The notes: generated from the sequence alone by a model not told the origin. A stretch of DNA of 64,000 nucleotides from Paraburkholderia silviterrae (GCF_004353915.1 NZ_SMRP01000007.1:80274-144273); one strand, 5' to 3'; numbered from the stretch's first letter, positions 19,001-28,784 are shown. Numbers and translations: made by a program.

Positions 19001-19500
19001 TCCCTTTGGAACAAGTTAGCGATGTGCGTCGGGCTCGAAAGTAGCTTCGGCACCCGGCGCCAGTAACGCGCTGCGCGTATGCCGAAGTAATGCGCAGGAT
19101 CGCTATCGATGCACCGGCTAGATTGGCGTCGATTATGTCGGCGTGCTGCTAGCCAGGGAATTGGCCCCGCCATTGAATGATTTTCAAATGCGACGAGAAG
19201 AAGTGCAGCCTGGACGGCGACAGCATCCTGACAAAAATAGCGCCCCACGACACATCGCGGCTGTCCGCGCCATCGGCTTGCGGCCCACACCGCCGGGGTC
19301 AGATTGACACTACTCCTGGTGTATTCTGAGAATTGTCTGCATTTGCAGCTTTGGTAGTCGCGGAGAAGCCGTGCGGTAAGTCGCTTTCGCGAACGCTCCC
19401 TGCCAGGATTATGTAGACGAATGCAGCGTCCGACCCAATGCTTTCAGCAGCCTGATGACAGCTTGCGGCGGACTATGGCCTACATAGGGTTTCGGTGCCA
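19001..19500. other. Intergenic region, about 500 bp, no gene seen
   Basis: The region separates the divergent GlcG-like gene and the large hybrid kinase gene and must contain both promoters. Only short, non-protein-like open frames occur. No tRNA, hairpin terminator or long repeat was found. Confidence 0.4.
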
Positions 19501-22500
19501 ATGAACAACAGACTCCAGATTCTGTGGGACGATGGCGAGCGCGTCTTCTGTCGAGGGCTGCACCCCAGCGAGGGCGGCGGCCGCAACGTCCTGCTCTCGG
19601 AGCCCGCCGCCGAACATCCGCTACCCGCCAGCCTTGAACGCCTTGCTCACGAATTTGACCTGAAGGACGAGCTCGATGGCGCGTGGGCGGTGCGGCCGCT
19701 GCAGCTGGTGCGCGAAGGCGGCCGGACCACGCTGGTGCTCGATGACCCGGGGGGTGAGCCGCTCGCGCGGCTGCTCGGCGCGCCCATGGAGATAACGCAC
19801 TTTTTGCGGCTCGCGGTCGGCATCGCCGCGGCTCTGGGCCAACTCCATCAGCGCGGCCTCGTCCATAAGGATCTCAAGCCCACTCATGTGCTGGTCAACT
19901 GCGCTGACGGGCAGGCGCGGCTCACCGGATTCGGCCTCACCTCGCGTCTGCCGCGAGAGCGACAGGCACCTGAACCGCCCGAAACCATCGCCGGCACGCT
20001 TGCCTACATGGCACCCGAGCAGACTGGCCGGATGAATCGCTCGATCGATTCGCGCAGCGATCTCTATGCGTTCGGCGTTACGCTCTACCAGATGCTTACG
20101 GGCACGCTGCCGTTTGCGGCCGCCGATCCGATGGAGTGGGTGCACTGCCATATCGCCAGAAAGCCAGTGCCGCCTAAAGCTCGCGTGGAAGCCATCCCTG
20201 CAGCAGTCTCCCGAATCGTCATGAAGCTGCTCGCCAAGACGGCCGAGGACCGTTACCAGACCGCCGCCGGTGTCGAATATGATCTGCAGCAGTGCCTCGC
20301 CGATTGGCAGCACCGAGGCCGGGTCGATACATTCCCACTGGGCGAACGTGACACGCCCGACCGGCTACTGATTCCCGAGAAGCTGTACGGGCGCGAGCGC
20401 GAAGTCGGCACGCTGATCACTGCGTTCGATCGAGTCGTTGCCAACGGCATGCCGGAGCTGGTGCTCGTCTCAGGTTATTCCGGCATCGGCAAATCTTCGG
20501 TCGTCAATGAGCTTCACAAGGTGCTGGTGCCCCCGCGAGGGCTCTTCGCTTCGGGGAAGTTCGACCAGTACAAGCGGGATGTCCCCTATTCGACGCTGGT
20601 TCAGGCATTTCAAGGCCTCGTGCGGACACTTCTCGGCAAGCGCGACGCTGAGCTGGCGAACTGGCGCGACGCATTGCTGGAGGCACTGGGCACGCATGCG
20701 CGGCTCATGACCGACCTCATCCCCGAACTGAAGCTCATCATTGGCGAGCCGCCACCCGTCCCGGAACTTGCGCCACAACAGGCGCAACACCGTTTTATGC
20801 TGGTCTTCCAGCGCTTCATTGGCGTATTCGCCCAGGCGCAACATCCGCTTGCACTCTTTCTCGACGACCTGCAGTGGCTCGACGCGGCGACCCTCGACCT
20901 GATCGAGTATCTGCTGCCCCACCCGGACCTGCGGTACCTGATGCTGGTAGGTGCCTACCGCGACAATGAGCTCGATGCCACGCATCCGCTCACTGGAAAA
21001 CTGCAGGCCATCAAGAACGCATGCGTCAAGGTCAATGAGATCACGCTGGAGCCGCTGCCCAGTGTTCATGTCAGGCGTCTGATCGCAGAGGCACTTCGCT
21101 GCGAGCCTGAGCGCATCGAGCCGTTGGCTCAACTCGTGCATGACAAGACCGCTGGCAATCCCTTCTTCGTGATCCAGTTTCTGCAAGCGCTGGTCGAAGA
21201 AGACTTGCTCACATTCGACCATGACGCGAGGCGGTGGCAGTGGAATCCCGCTCAAATTCATGACAAGCGCTACACCGACAACGTCGTGGACCTGATGGCT
21301 GGCAAGCTGACCCGTCTGCCACCTGAGACGCAGCAGGCGTTGCAGCAGCTCGCGTGCCTCGGGAACGTTGCCGGTATCGCGACGCTCGCGACCGTTCTTG
21401 GAGCCCCCGAGGCACGAGTGCACGCGGCGGTGTGGGAAGCGATTCGTCAGGGACTGGTTGAGCGGCTGGACAACGCCTACAAGTTCACCCATGACCGGAT
21501 TCAGGAAGCCGCCTATTCGCTAATCCCCCCGGCCCAGTGCGCCGAGGCGCATTTGCGCATCGGCCGGCTGCTCGCCGCACAGACTCCTCCGGAAACAAGG
21601 GAAGAGGCGATCTTCGAGATCGTGGCCCAGCTCAATCGCGGAGCGGCCTTGATCAATTCACGCGACGAACAGGAGCAGCTGGCCGAGTTCAACCTGATCG
21701 CCGGCCAGCGCGCGAGGGCGTCGACAGCCTATGCCTCGGCACTGACCTATCTGGCTACCGGCGCGGAACTATTGTTTGACGATTGCTGGGAACGAAGGCA
21801 CGAGCTTGTCTTTGCGCTGGAGCTGAACCGGGCCGCGTGCGAATTCTTGACCGGCCAGTTGCTGGTCGCGGACGAGCGCCTGGCGGCACTGTCAAGGCGA
21901 GCCACGACAACGGTCGAACAGGCCAGCGTCGCCTGCCTGCACACGGACGTCTGCAATACCCTCGATCAGAGCGGCCGCGCCGTTGCCGTTTGCCTCGACT
22001 ACCTACGGCATGTTGGCATCGAATGGTCACCCCACCCCGACGACGAGATAGTGCGACGCGAATACGAGCGCATCGGAATCCAACTTGGGGACCGGAACAT
22101 CGAAGCACTCATCGATCTGCCGCTCATGGAGGACGCCGCGTCCCTCGCGACCGCCGAGGTCTTTAGCAAACTCTTCGCGCCTGCCTTGCAGACGGACGCG
22201 AATCTGGCTGCCCTGATGAGCTGCAAGGCGGTCAACTGGAGCCTCGAGCGCGGTAACTGCGATGCGTCATGTTTTGCCTATGTCATGCTCAGCAGAGTCG
22301 CGGGACCGCGTTTCGGCGACTATCAGGTCGGATTCCGGTTCGGGAAACTCGGCTACGAACTCGTCGAACAACGCGGGCTAAGACGGTTCGAGGCCAACAC
22401 GTATCTTTGTTTCGAACTTTTTTCAGTGCGCTGGATGAGCCATGTGCTCATGGGCCGCGATCTGCTGCGCCGCGCATTCGAGGTAGCAAATCGGAGCGGC

Positions 22501-25002
22501 GACCTCGTGTACGGGGCCTACGCGTGCATGAACATCTACTCGGATCAGCTCTTCGCGGGCGAGCCGCTGCCCGCGGTGCAAGACGAAGCCCAACACGGCC
22601 TTGCATTTGCCGAGAAGGTGCGGTTCGGTCACGTCATTGCGTTCATCACTACGCACCTCGCGCTGATCCGGATGCTACGCGGCTTGACGCCGACATTCGG
22701 TTGCTTCGACGACGGACAATTCAATGAGTTTCGCTTCGAATGCCACCTGTCCGGCAATCCGTCTCTGGCGGTCCCTGCGTGTTGGTACTGGATCCGGAAA
22801 TTGCAGGCGCGCTATCTCGCCGGCGACTATGCGGCAGCCATGGACGCCGCATCGAAAGCGCAACCGATGCTATGGACCTCATCCTTGTTTATTGAGGAAG
22901 CCGAATACCACCTCTACAGCGCGCTTACCCACGCCGCGTGGTACGACTCCGCCCCGATCGGCAAGCGGTCACGGCACCTGGACGCATTGGCTGTGCATCA
23001 CCGGCAGCTCCAGATCTGGACGGAAAATTGCCCGGCGAATTTCGCAGACCGCGCCGCACTGGTCGGTGCCGAGATCGCCCGTATCGAAGGCCGCGTGATT
23101 GACGCTGAAGAGCTCTACGAAGAGGCTATCCGCTCGGCGCAAAAAGGCGGCTTTATTCACAATGAAGCGCTCGCCAACGAACTCGCGTCCCGCTTTTACG
23201 CGGCGCGCGGTCTCGAGAAGATTGCCCGTGTGTATATGCAGGACGCCCGCTACGGCTATTTGCGTTGGCGCGCCGACGGCAAGGTGCGTCAACTCGAAGA
23301 GAGGTATCCGCACCTGAGGCCAACGGAGCCCGCGCCAGGGCCGACAACCACGATCACCACGCCGGTCGAACACCTCGACCTCGCGACTGTGCTCAAAGTG
23401 TCGAAGGCCGCCTCCAGCGACATTGTCCTGGACAAGCTGATCGACACGGTCATGCGTACAGCAATTGAACAGGCCGGCGCCGAACGAGGTCTGCTGATTC
23501 TGTCCGATGGACGCGAACAACGGATAGCAGCGGAAGCGACGACCGGTGGCGATACGACCCATTTGCAGCTACGCGATGTGCCAGTGAGCGCGGCGATGCT
23601 GCCGGAGTCGATTTTCTACCATGTCATGCGCACTCTGGAGAGCGTCATTCTCGACGATGCCTCGGCCGAGCGCCCTTTCGCCGCGGATCCCTATATTCGT
23701 CAGCAGCGCGCGCGCTCAATTCTCTGCCTGCCCTTGATGAATCAGGCGAAGCTGACCGGCGCGCTCTACCTAGAAAACAATCTGACCGCCCGTGTGTTCA
23801 GCCCGGCCCGGATCGCCGTACTGAAGCTGGTGGCCTCGCAGGCTGCGATCTCACTGGAAAATGCCCGCTTGTACCGCGACCTTGGAGAGCGCGAAGCGAA
23901 GATCCGGCGCCTCTTTGACTCCAACATCATTGGCATCGTGGTCTGGCATGCCGATGGGGCTATCCTGGAGGCCAACGACGCATTTCTACGCATAGTGGGA
24001 TATGAGCGAGACGATCTCGTCTCGGGTCGCATACGTTGGACGGACCTGACACCGCCGGAGTGGCGTCAGGGCAGCGAGCGCGCTTTGGCGGAAACTTTGG
24101 AGACGGGACGCGCCAAGCCCTATGAGAAAGAGTACGTCAGGAAAGATGGCAGCCGTGTGCCCGTCATTATCGGTTTGGCCACTTTCGCGGCGACCCGGAA
24201 AGAAGGTGTTGCTTTTGTGCTGGATCTTACCGAGCGCAAGCGCGCGGAGGAAGAAGCCCGCCGGAGCGAGAGTCGATACCGCGAGGTGCTGGCAGAACTG
24301 GCGCATGCAAACCGCGTCGCGACAATGGGCCAGCTCGCGGCCTCGATTGCCCATGAGGTGAACCAGCCGATCGCGGCGATTGTCGTGAACGCCCAAGCGG
24401 CACTGCGGTGGATGAATGCGCAATCACCTAACGTGGAGGAGGTCGGGCAGGCGCTCGACCGTATCGTTACCGAGGGCAATCGAGCGGGCAATGTGATTGG
24501 TCGCATCCGTGAACTCATCAAGAAGGCACCACCTCGCAAAGAACGGGTGGACATCGACGCGGCTATCCGCGAGGTAGTCGAACTCACTAAAGTAGAAGCC
24601 ATGAAGAGCGGCGCCTCGGTGCAGACGCATCTCGCATACGGGTTGCCCGTTGTCGAAGGAGACCGTATCGGATTGCAACAGGTGCTCCTCAATCTGGTCA
24701 TTAACGCAATCGAAGCGATGTGCGGTGTCAGCGATGGCGTACGCCATTTGCTCATCAGCACAGGGAGAGCTGACCCGGGCTGCGTGCTCGTCACGGTGCG
24801 CGATTCGGGTCCGGGCTTCGCTCCGCAGAGCACCGAGCTCATTTTCGCCCCCTTCTACACCACGAAGCCCACCGGTTTGGGGATGGGGCTGTCAATCTGC
24901 CGTTCGATCATCGACGCGCATGGCGGCCGGTTGTGGGCAAGCGCGAACGTGCCCCGCGGCGCCGTTGTTCAATTCACTGTGCCGGTAACGCAGTATGACT
25001 AG
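19501..25002 (+). CDS. Giant hybrid sensor: Ser/Thr kinase-like, AAA/TPR, GAF, PAS, histidine kinase
   Basis: A single chain of about 1833 residues (GTG at 19495 is an alternative start). In order: a eukaryote-type kinase-like domain (about 40-270, catalytic-loop HKDLKP at 122-127, APEQ at 171-174); an AAA ATPase (Walker A GYSGIGKS at 325-332, Walker B LFLDDLQWLD near 455); a long helical repeat region; a GAF domain from about 1290; a PAS domain at about 1465-1585; and a HisKA/HATPase module with the phospho-accepting His in SIAHEVNQPI near 1618 and the N box LLNLVINAIEAM. The DFG motif reads GFG (143-145) and no VAIK-type lysine is apparent, so the first domain may be a pseudokinase. No response regulator gene is adjacent. 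Confidence 0.93.
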   Translation: MNNRLQILWDDGERVFCRGLHPSEGGGRNVLLSEPAAEHPLPASLERLAHEFDLKDELDGAWAVRPLQLVREGGRTTLVLDDPGGEPLARLLGAPMEITHFLRLAVGIAAALGQLHQRGLVHKDLKPTHVLVNCADGQARLTGFGLTSRLPRERQAPEPPETIAGTLAYMAPEQTGRMNRSIDSRSDLYAFGVTLYQMLTGTLPFAAADPMEWVHCHIARKPVPPKARVEAIPAAVSRIVMKLLAKTAEDRYQTAAGVEYDLQQCLADWQHRGRVDTFPLGERDTPDRLLIPEKLYGREREVGTLITAFDRVVANGMPELVLVSGYSGIGKSSVVNELHKVLVPPRGLFASGKFDQYKRDVPYSTLVQAFQGLVRTLLGKRDAELANWRDALLEALGTHARLMTDLIPELKLIIGEPPPVPELAPQQAQHRFMLVFQRFIGVFAQAQHPLALFLDDLQWLDAATLDLIEYLLPHPDLRYLMLVGAYRDNELDATHPLTGKLQAIKNACVKVNEITLEPLPSVHVRRLIAEALRCEPERIEPLAQLVHDKTAGNPFFVIQFLQALVEEDLLTFDHDARRWQWNPAQIHDKRYTDNVVDLMAGKLTRLPPETQQALQQLACLGNVAGIATLATVLGAPEARVHAAVWEAIRQGLVERLDNAYKFTHDRIQEAAYSLIPPAQCAEAHLRIGRLLAAQTPPETREEAIFEIVAQLNRGAALINSRDEQEQLAEFNLIAGQRARASTAYASALTYLATGAELLFDDCWERRHELVFALELNRAACEFLTGQLLVADERLAALSRRATTTVEQASVACLHTDVCNTLDQSGRAVAVCLDYLRHVGIEWSPHPDDEIVRREYERIGIQLGDRNIEALIDLPLMEDAASLATAEVFSKLFAPALQTDANLAALMSCKAVNWSLERGNCDASCFAYVMLSRVAGPRFGDYQVGFRFGKLGYELVEQRGLRRFEANTYLCFELFSVRWMSHVLMGRDLLRRAFEVANRSGDLVYGAYACMNIYSDQLFAGEPLPAVQDEAQHGLAFAEKVRFGHVIAFITTHLALIRMLRGLTPTFGCFDDGQFNEFRFECHLSGNPSLAVPACWYWIRKLQARYLAGDYAAAMDAASKAQPMLWTSSLFIEEAEYHLYSALTHAAWYDSAPIGKRSRHLDALAVHHRQLQIWTENCPANFADRAALVGAEIARIEGRVIDAEELYEEAIRSAQKGGFIHNEALANELASRFYAARGLEKIARVYMQDARYGYLRWRADGKVRQLEERYPHLRPTEPAPGPTTTITTPVEHLDLATVLKVSKAASSDIVLDKLIDTVMRTAIEQAGAERGLLILSDGREQRIAAEATTGGDTTHLQLRDVPVSAAMLPESIFYHVMRTLESVILDDASAERPFAADPYIRQQRARSILCLPLMNQAKLTGALYLENNLTARVFSPARIAVLKLVASQAAISLENARLYRDLGEREAKIRRLFDSNIIGIVVWHADGAILEANDAFLRIVGYERDDLVSGRIRWTDLTPPEWRQGSERALAETLETGRAKPYEKEYVRKDGSRVPVIIGLATFAATRKEGVAFVLDLTERKRAEEEARRSESRYREVLAELAHANRVATMGQLAASIAHEVNQPIAAIVVNAQAALRWMNAQSPNVEEVGQALDRIVTEGNRAGNVIGRIRELIKKAPPRKERVDIDAAIREVVELTKVEAMKSGASVQTHLAYGLPVVEGDRIGLQQVLLNLVINAIEAMCGVSDGVRHLLISTGRADPGCVLVTVRDSGPGFAPQSTELIFAPFYTTKPTGLGMGLSICRSIIDAHGGRLWASANVPRGAVVQFTVPVTQYD

Positions 25003-25037
25003 CAAACACCCATCGCGTCCGCCCAGTCGCCTGCGCT

Positions 25038-25424
25038 TCAGGCGCTGATTGCGGGCGTCGACGGCGACGCCGGCTCCCAGTACTCCACGGAGGTCATCGT
25101 GTTCTGCCCGCAGTTGAACCGTTTCCCGCGCGACAGGCCGAAACGGATCGGCTTATGCCTGACACACGCCGGCGCGAATGGAACACAATGATCGAACCCA
25201 CGGGTGCCTGCATCGCAGGTGTGAAGGTGCGCGTCACTCGCCAGCGTACGGTCGGAAGAATCGCCCGACACAGTGATGCGGACATAGCAGCCGGAGCAAC
25301 GTCCGATCGCCCGTGGCATTCGGCTCCGTGACAAGGTGTGACCTTTCCAAAGAAGGGGGCGTACTTGATCCGCAGGCGGCTTTTGATTCTTCGGGTCGAG
25401 CGGCGGCTGAGCAGACGAACCCAT
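25038..25424 (-). CDS. Doubtful hypothetical protein, 128 residues
   Basis: An open frame with ATG at 25424 and several cysteine and histidine residues (RCSGCYVRI, HLHTCD, DHCVPF). It overlaps no better candidate in a 467-bp gap between the giant kinase gene and the next gene. Support is weak: no good ribosome-binding site and no recognised family. It may simply be noncoding DNA. Confidence 0.22.
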   Translation of the reverse strand: MGSSAQPPLDPKNQKPPADQVRPLLWKGHTLSRSRMPRAIGRCSGCYVRITVSGDSSDRTLASDAHLHTCDAGTRGFDHCVPFAPACVRHKPIRFGLSRGKRFNCGQNTMTSVEYWEPASPSTPAISA

Positions 25425-25469
25425 AGCGATCGCGAGGCCCAGTGCGTGGCTTGATCTGACGAGAAGTCG

Positions 25470-25832
25470 CTATTGCGAAATTGGGGCATTGGTTGTTCCG
25501 TCTGCCGGCACCTGCGGAAGTGGAACCGCCGTTGCGGTATCGTTCGCGCCGCTGCCCGTTGCCCCCGCTTGCCCGCGACGGCCCCTATGCGGACTGCGTG
25601 TCACAGTCGGCGCGCTCGCTGCCACCGGACGCATTGGTGGATGCGCGATGAATTGAAAGTTTTCGTTGATCGCGCTATTGCCCGTATCGAACGAATGGTG
25701 GACGAACACGCTGCTAGTAACGGGTGAACTCGCCTGCGCGAAAGCCGTCGTCGCGATCAAAATCGTGGCTGCACACAAGGCAAAAGCATGCATGAGCGGA
25801 CGGCCACTTCGCTCTGTCGGAAATGCTTTCAT
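25470..25832 (-). CDS. Exported protein of unknown function, about 120 residues
   Basis: ATG at 25832 is preceded by TTGGAGGAG. The N-terminus is a signal peptide (ALCAATILIATTAFAQ, cleavage after AFAQ). The mature part is low-complexity and rich in alanine, proline and threonine (TVTRSPHRGRRGQAGATGSG), probably disordered in the periplasm. It resembles no family I can name and sits among other small exported proteins. Confidence 0.65.
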   Translation of the reverse strand: MKAFPTERSGRPLMHAFALCAATILIATTAFAQASSPVTSSVFVHHSFDTGNSAINENFQFIAHPPMRPVAASAPTVTRSPHRGRRGQAGATGSGANDTATAVPLPQVPADGTTNAPISQ

Positions 25833-25890
25833 TTTGCGTCTCCTCCAATAGGTACGTGGGGTTCGCAACCGTCTGAAGCGCCGAGCCGAC

Positions 25891-26430
25891 TTATCGCTGA
25901 TTGCGAAGGCTGAAAAGCTGAGCGCAATGTGAGACGCGGATCAAATGGAGAAAACACCAAGCGCTGCAGGAAAACGGCCGGAACGGCTTGGGCAGGCTAG
26001 CGGGAGTCGTGGAGAAGAATGTTTCGGGTTCGATTACAGCTATTACGCGGTATAGCTGATCGATGAATCGCGTGACGAAAGCAAGCTGAAAGAAAGAATC
26101 GTCGCTCGGGTCTACGCCAAACGACAACGAACTGGTGCTAGCAGCCAGGAAGCGACGTTCGCTGCTTCCGCACAGATTGTCGACATCCGTGAGGAACTCG
26201 CTTGCAAGTTTGTTCACCGGTACGCCCGCGCTCCAGTGGCTTAAGGCTATCTGTGCAGCCCGATCAGCTACCTCTTGGGTAGCGCCGTGCTGCATGTACC
26301 GTGAAATGCTGAACCAGGCAGCCTCAAATTGGGATCGGATCAAATCAGGGTTAACACCTAAAATCAGGAAATCATCTTTGCGCACGGGACGCTTAATTAA
26401 GAGCGGTCGCTTTCCTAGACTTGGTATCAC
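25891..26430 (-). CDS. Hypothetical protein, up to 179 residues
   Basis: An unrecognised protein. The convincing part runs from VRKDDFLILGVNPDLIRSQF through a helical stretch (MQHGATQEVADRAAQIALSH), then NKLASEFLTDVDNLCGSSE. The likely start is one of two GTG codons (26430 or 26385); neither has a strong ribosome-binding site. The C-terminus is cysteine- and phenylalanine-rich. Codon use in the middle section is protein-like. No function is assigned. Confidence 0.5.
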   Translation of the reverse strand: MIPSLGKRPLLIKRPVRKDDFLILGVNPDLIRSQFEAAWFSISRYMQHGATQEVADRAAQIALSHWSAGVPVNKLASEFLTDVDNLCGSSERRFLAASTSSLSFGVDPSDDSFFQLAFVTRFIDQLYRVIAVIEPETFFSTTPASLPKPFRPFSCSAWCFLHLIRVSHCAQLFSLRNQR

Positions 26431-26477
26431 CTGCTACGGACAACCGTTCGTAGCGAAACCAAGACTGGAGGTTCACC

Positions 26478-26741
26478 ATGAAATCGTTCATTCAAGCCAT
26501 TGCCGTTGCCGCGGTACTCAGCGTCCCGGCCGTTTCGTTTGCTCAGTCGAACGCTAGCGCCGCCGTGAACAACGCCGCCGTGTCTAGCTACGGTGGTATG
26601 ACCGATGGCACTTCGGCGTCGGGTTCACATCGTCCGTTTCAAGCACTGGATCATTCGGTTCACTCGCTGGGACATGCGATCCGTGCGTCGATTCGCCCCG
26701 ACGCCAACGACGGCATGAAACCGATCTACTTTGGTGAGTAA
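26478..26741 (+). CDS. Small exported protein with a DUF4148-like signal peptide
   Basis: An 87-residue protein starting at ATG 26478 after CTGGAGGTTCACC. Its signal peptide (MKSFIQAIAVAAVLSVPAVS) is nearly the same as that of the DUF4148 protein at 6687-6998 (MKSLIQSIAIAAALIAPAAS), yet the mature part (FQALDHSVHSLGHAIRASIR) lacks the DUF4148 core. This suggests a shared leader with a diverged or replaced mature region. The function is unknown. Confidence 0.72.
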   Translation: MKSFIQAIAVAAVLSVPAVSFAQSNASAAVNNAAVSSYGGMTDGTSASGSHRPFQALDHSVHSLGHAIRASIRPDANDGMKPIYFGE

Positions 26742-26965
26742 TCCAAAACGTTTATCAGTCGGCAAAGGCGCGCCGACAGGCGCGAGCGCCGCCCTCAAGA
26801 TCGAGAGTCGATGTCCGTGCTTCGTTCCCGGCATTAAAATCGAGAACGATTGCGAATTCTTCTTGATCTACAGAGGGCGGCGATGAACTGGCGAAGCTGC
26901 TTTATCGCAGCGACGCGCCGCAGGCAAACAAAACGTTCATCCTGTTTATTGCAGTCCGATACGTT

Positions 26966-27154
26966 GTGCGGCTCAACATTGCAACGTCACAAAACCGCGC
27001 CAGGAGCGGACATGCTCAACTGATCCAGGAACTCAGCGAACTGGAATCAGTCGGCTACGATCCGTCAGCTAGCGACGAAAGCTACTGTCCATCGGACATC
27101 CAGTTGGCGCAAGCGCAGCTTAATACCGTGCCGATTGCCTGGGAGAGAAGGTGA
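26966..27154 (+). pseudogene. DUF4148 gene remnant lacking a signal peptide
   Basis: The frame encodes GHAQLIQELSELESVGYDPS followed by YCPSDIQLAQAQL, which is the full DUF4148 core. No signal peptide precedes it in frame. The only start is a GTG at 26966 without a ribosome-binding site, and the upstream bases do not continue the exported N-terminus. It is best read as a decayed copy whose 5' part has been lost or scrambled. Confidence 0.65.
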
Positions 27155-27830
27155 AGGTGCCCAGGACACGGATTGAATCGAGCAGCGACCTGTTAGCGCC
27201 AATGTAAACTGAAATTCATTGAAAGGTCTGTCAGCTGCACCAAGAGGGTTGGTCTGGATCGACGGCGCATACGGTGGCTGGATTATCGCGTTGTGAATCC
27301 GGCAGGCAAGTCGATAGGAAGGTACCCAAAACAGCGTATCTGAAGGTCCGCTTTGCGTACGGGCGACCGTCCTTTACGGGTCGCAATCGTCATCCAACCA
27401 GACAGCCTTCCGCCCGTGCGGCGCCCATGTTGGCGGATCGGGCCTGCACCGGTCCTGTCCGGAAACCGTAGCACGGGTGCCAGCTTTTTTGGTGACGCTC
27501 ACGCACTCAGCAGCCGTGTCTCATCCCCCATGAGCCATGATGGCCAGCATCGATGTTTGCGCCTCGATCCCTCGCAATCCATCGCAAAGTCCGGGCCTCT
27601 CGGGGCGCACTCCGTCGCAGACCGATCGCGGCCGATCGCGTCTGCCGATGTCGCTGCAGACAACGCCGGATTGGCGGTGATAATGGGGTTTATCGCGGGG
27701 GAGGTCCTTTTAATCGCGCCAAAACGCGTCATCTAACGTTCGGCCTGTGCGTGAACTAGACTGGAAACTGCCACTGCGCCCGCTTCTGCCAGAGTCCCAC
27801 CCGGCTCCCGCCGGGCGCCGGAGGGCTGTC
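27155..27830. other. Intergenic region, about 675 bp, left flank of the mobile segment
   Basis: No credible gene is present. The stretch TGTTAGCGCCAATGTAAACT near 27191-27210 resembles terminal sequences of IS21-type elements and may be an IS scar (low confidence). Towards the right the base composition shifts to the very high GC of the KfrA-like gene, and four ATCGCG hexamers lie upstream of that gene. It probably contains the left boundary of the accessory DNA, which I could not fix. Confidence 0.35.
27625..27718. promoter_or_regulatory. ATCGCG repeat cluster upstream of the kfrA-like gene
   Basis: Four copies of ATCGCG start at 27625, 27635, 27692 and 27713, all within 94 bases and 110-205 bases before the KfrA-like ATG. 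KfrA proteins bind iterated operators near their own promoters, so these could be autoregulatory sites or part of a recombination region for the adjacent tyrosine recombinase. The assignment is inference. Confidence 0.35.
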
Positions 27831-28784
27831 ATGTCCCGCCCCGCCGCCGTCTCCGCCGATACCATCCGCACCACCGTGCTGGCCATGCTCGCCGAGGCGG
27901 GCGACCCCGCCCCCGCTTCCGACGCGCGTTTCCGGAAGATCGTCTCGGTGCGGAAGCTGCGCGCGCGCCTCGGCGCCGGCGACCCGGCCATGCTGTCGCG
28001 ACACCTCAACGCCATCGAGGCCGAGCTCGTGCAGGCCGGCCTCACCGGCTTCGCGGTGCCCGACCTGCCGCCGGAGATTGCCGCGCAGATGCGCGCGCTG
28101 TGGGAAGCGGCCGTCGCCACGCAGCTCGACGGCATCGTCCAGCTGCGCCGCGAGACGCAGGCCGTCGCGGAAGCCGCGACCGAGGCGCAGCGCAACGCCG
28201 GACTGAAGGTCGAACTGCTGCGGGTGGAGCTGGCCGACGTGCGCACCCAGCTCAGCGTGCGTGACGCAGAGCTGGCCGTCGCCCGCGCCGGGTTTGAGGC
28301 GGCCACGGCCCGGACCGGGGCCCTCGAGGATACCGCGGGACAGCTACAGGTGCAGCTGAAGGCCGTGGAAACGGCGATGGCCGAGGCCGGACGGCAGCAC
28401 GCCGGCGAACTCAGCGCCGAGCGCACGCGCTACGACGGCCTCGCCAGACAACTGCTGCGCGAAACCGCGCACCAGCGTGAAACGTTCCAGACCGAACGGC
28501 AGCGCCTCGAAGCGGAACTCGCGCGCGCGGGCGAACGGCTCGCCGCGCTCGAGGCGCTGCGGGAGCGGCTGCTGACCGAGCTGGGAGAAGAGCGCAACGC
28601 CCGGCAGCACGCCGCCGCCGAAGCGGCGGCGCTCACCACGGTGGTGAACGCGCAGCGGCAGACGCTGGCGCGCGTCGGCGCCGCGACCGCGAAACAGCAG
28701 GCGACCGGTGCGCGCCGGCCAGGCAGAAGCGCGGCCCGCACAGGAAAGACGGCCAGCGTCACCCGTGCGAGGAAAGCGCGATGA
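27831..28784 (+). CDS. KfrA-like coiled-coil DNA-binding protein
   Basis: A 317-residue protein. Residues about 7-110 match the KfrA N-terminal DNA-binding domain (KIVSVRKLRARLGAGDPAML and then RHLNAIEAEL). Residues about 110-285 form a long alanine- and glutamate-rich coiled coil, and the C-terminus is a basic tail (RRPGRSAARTGKTASVTRAR). ATG at 27831 is preferred over the GTG at 27747 that would add 28 unrelated residues. The stop overlaps the tyrosine recombinase start by four bases (ATGA), so the two are coupled. KfrA proteins act in plasmid partition; coiled-coil partners of tyrosine recombinases (TnpT of Tn4651-type transposons) are a second analogy. Confidence 0.88.
   Translation: MSRPAAVSADTIRTTVLAMLAEAGDPAPASDARFRKIVSVRKLRARLGAGDPAMLSRHLNAIEAELVQAGLTGFAVPDLPPEIAAQMRALWEAAVATQLDGIVQLRRETQAVAEAATEAQRNAGLKVELLRVELADVRTQLSVRDAELAVARAGFEAATARTGALEDTAGQLQVQLKAVETAMAEAGRQHAGELSAERTRYDGLARQLLRETAHQRETFQTERQRLEAELARAGERLAALEALRERLLTELGEERNARQHAAAEAAALTTVVNAQRQTLARVGAATAKQQATGARRPGRSAARTGKTASVTRARKAR

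Noticed and set aside
26966..27000. TGTGCGGCTCAACATTGC as the far end of the Tn7-like element
   Set aside because: It shares only part of the TGTGCAGGTAACCATAAT end, has no matching GAAGA flank and lies within a DUF4148 remnant.
27745..27772. TGTGCGTGAACTAGACTGG as the far transposon end
   Set aside because: Similarity is limited to the first five bases and there is no matching flank; the upstream KfrA frame also begins here.
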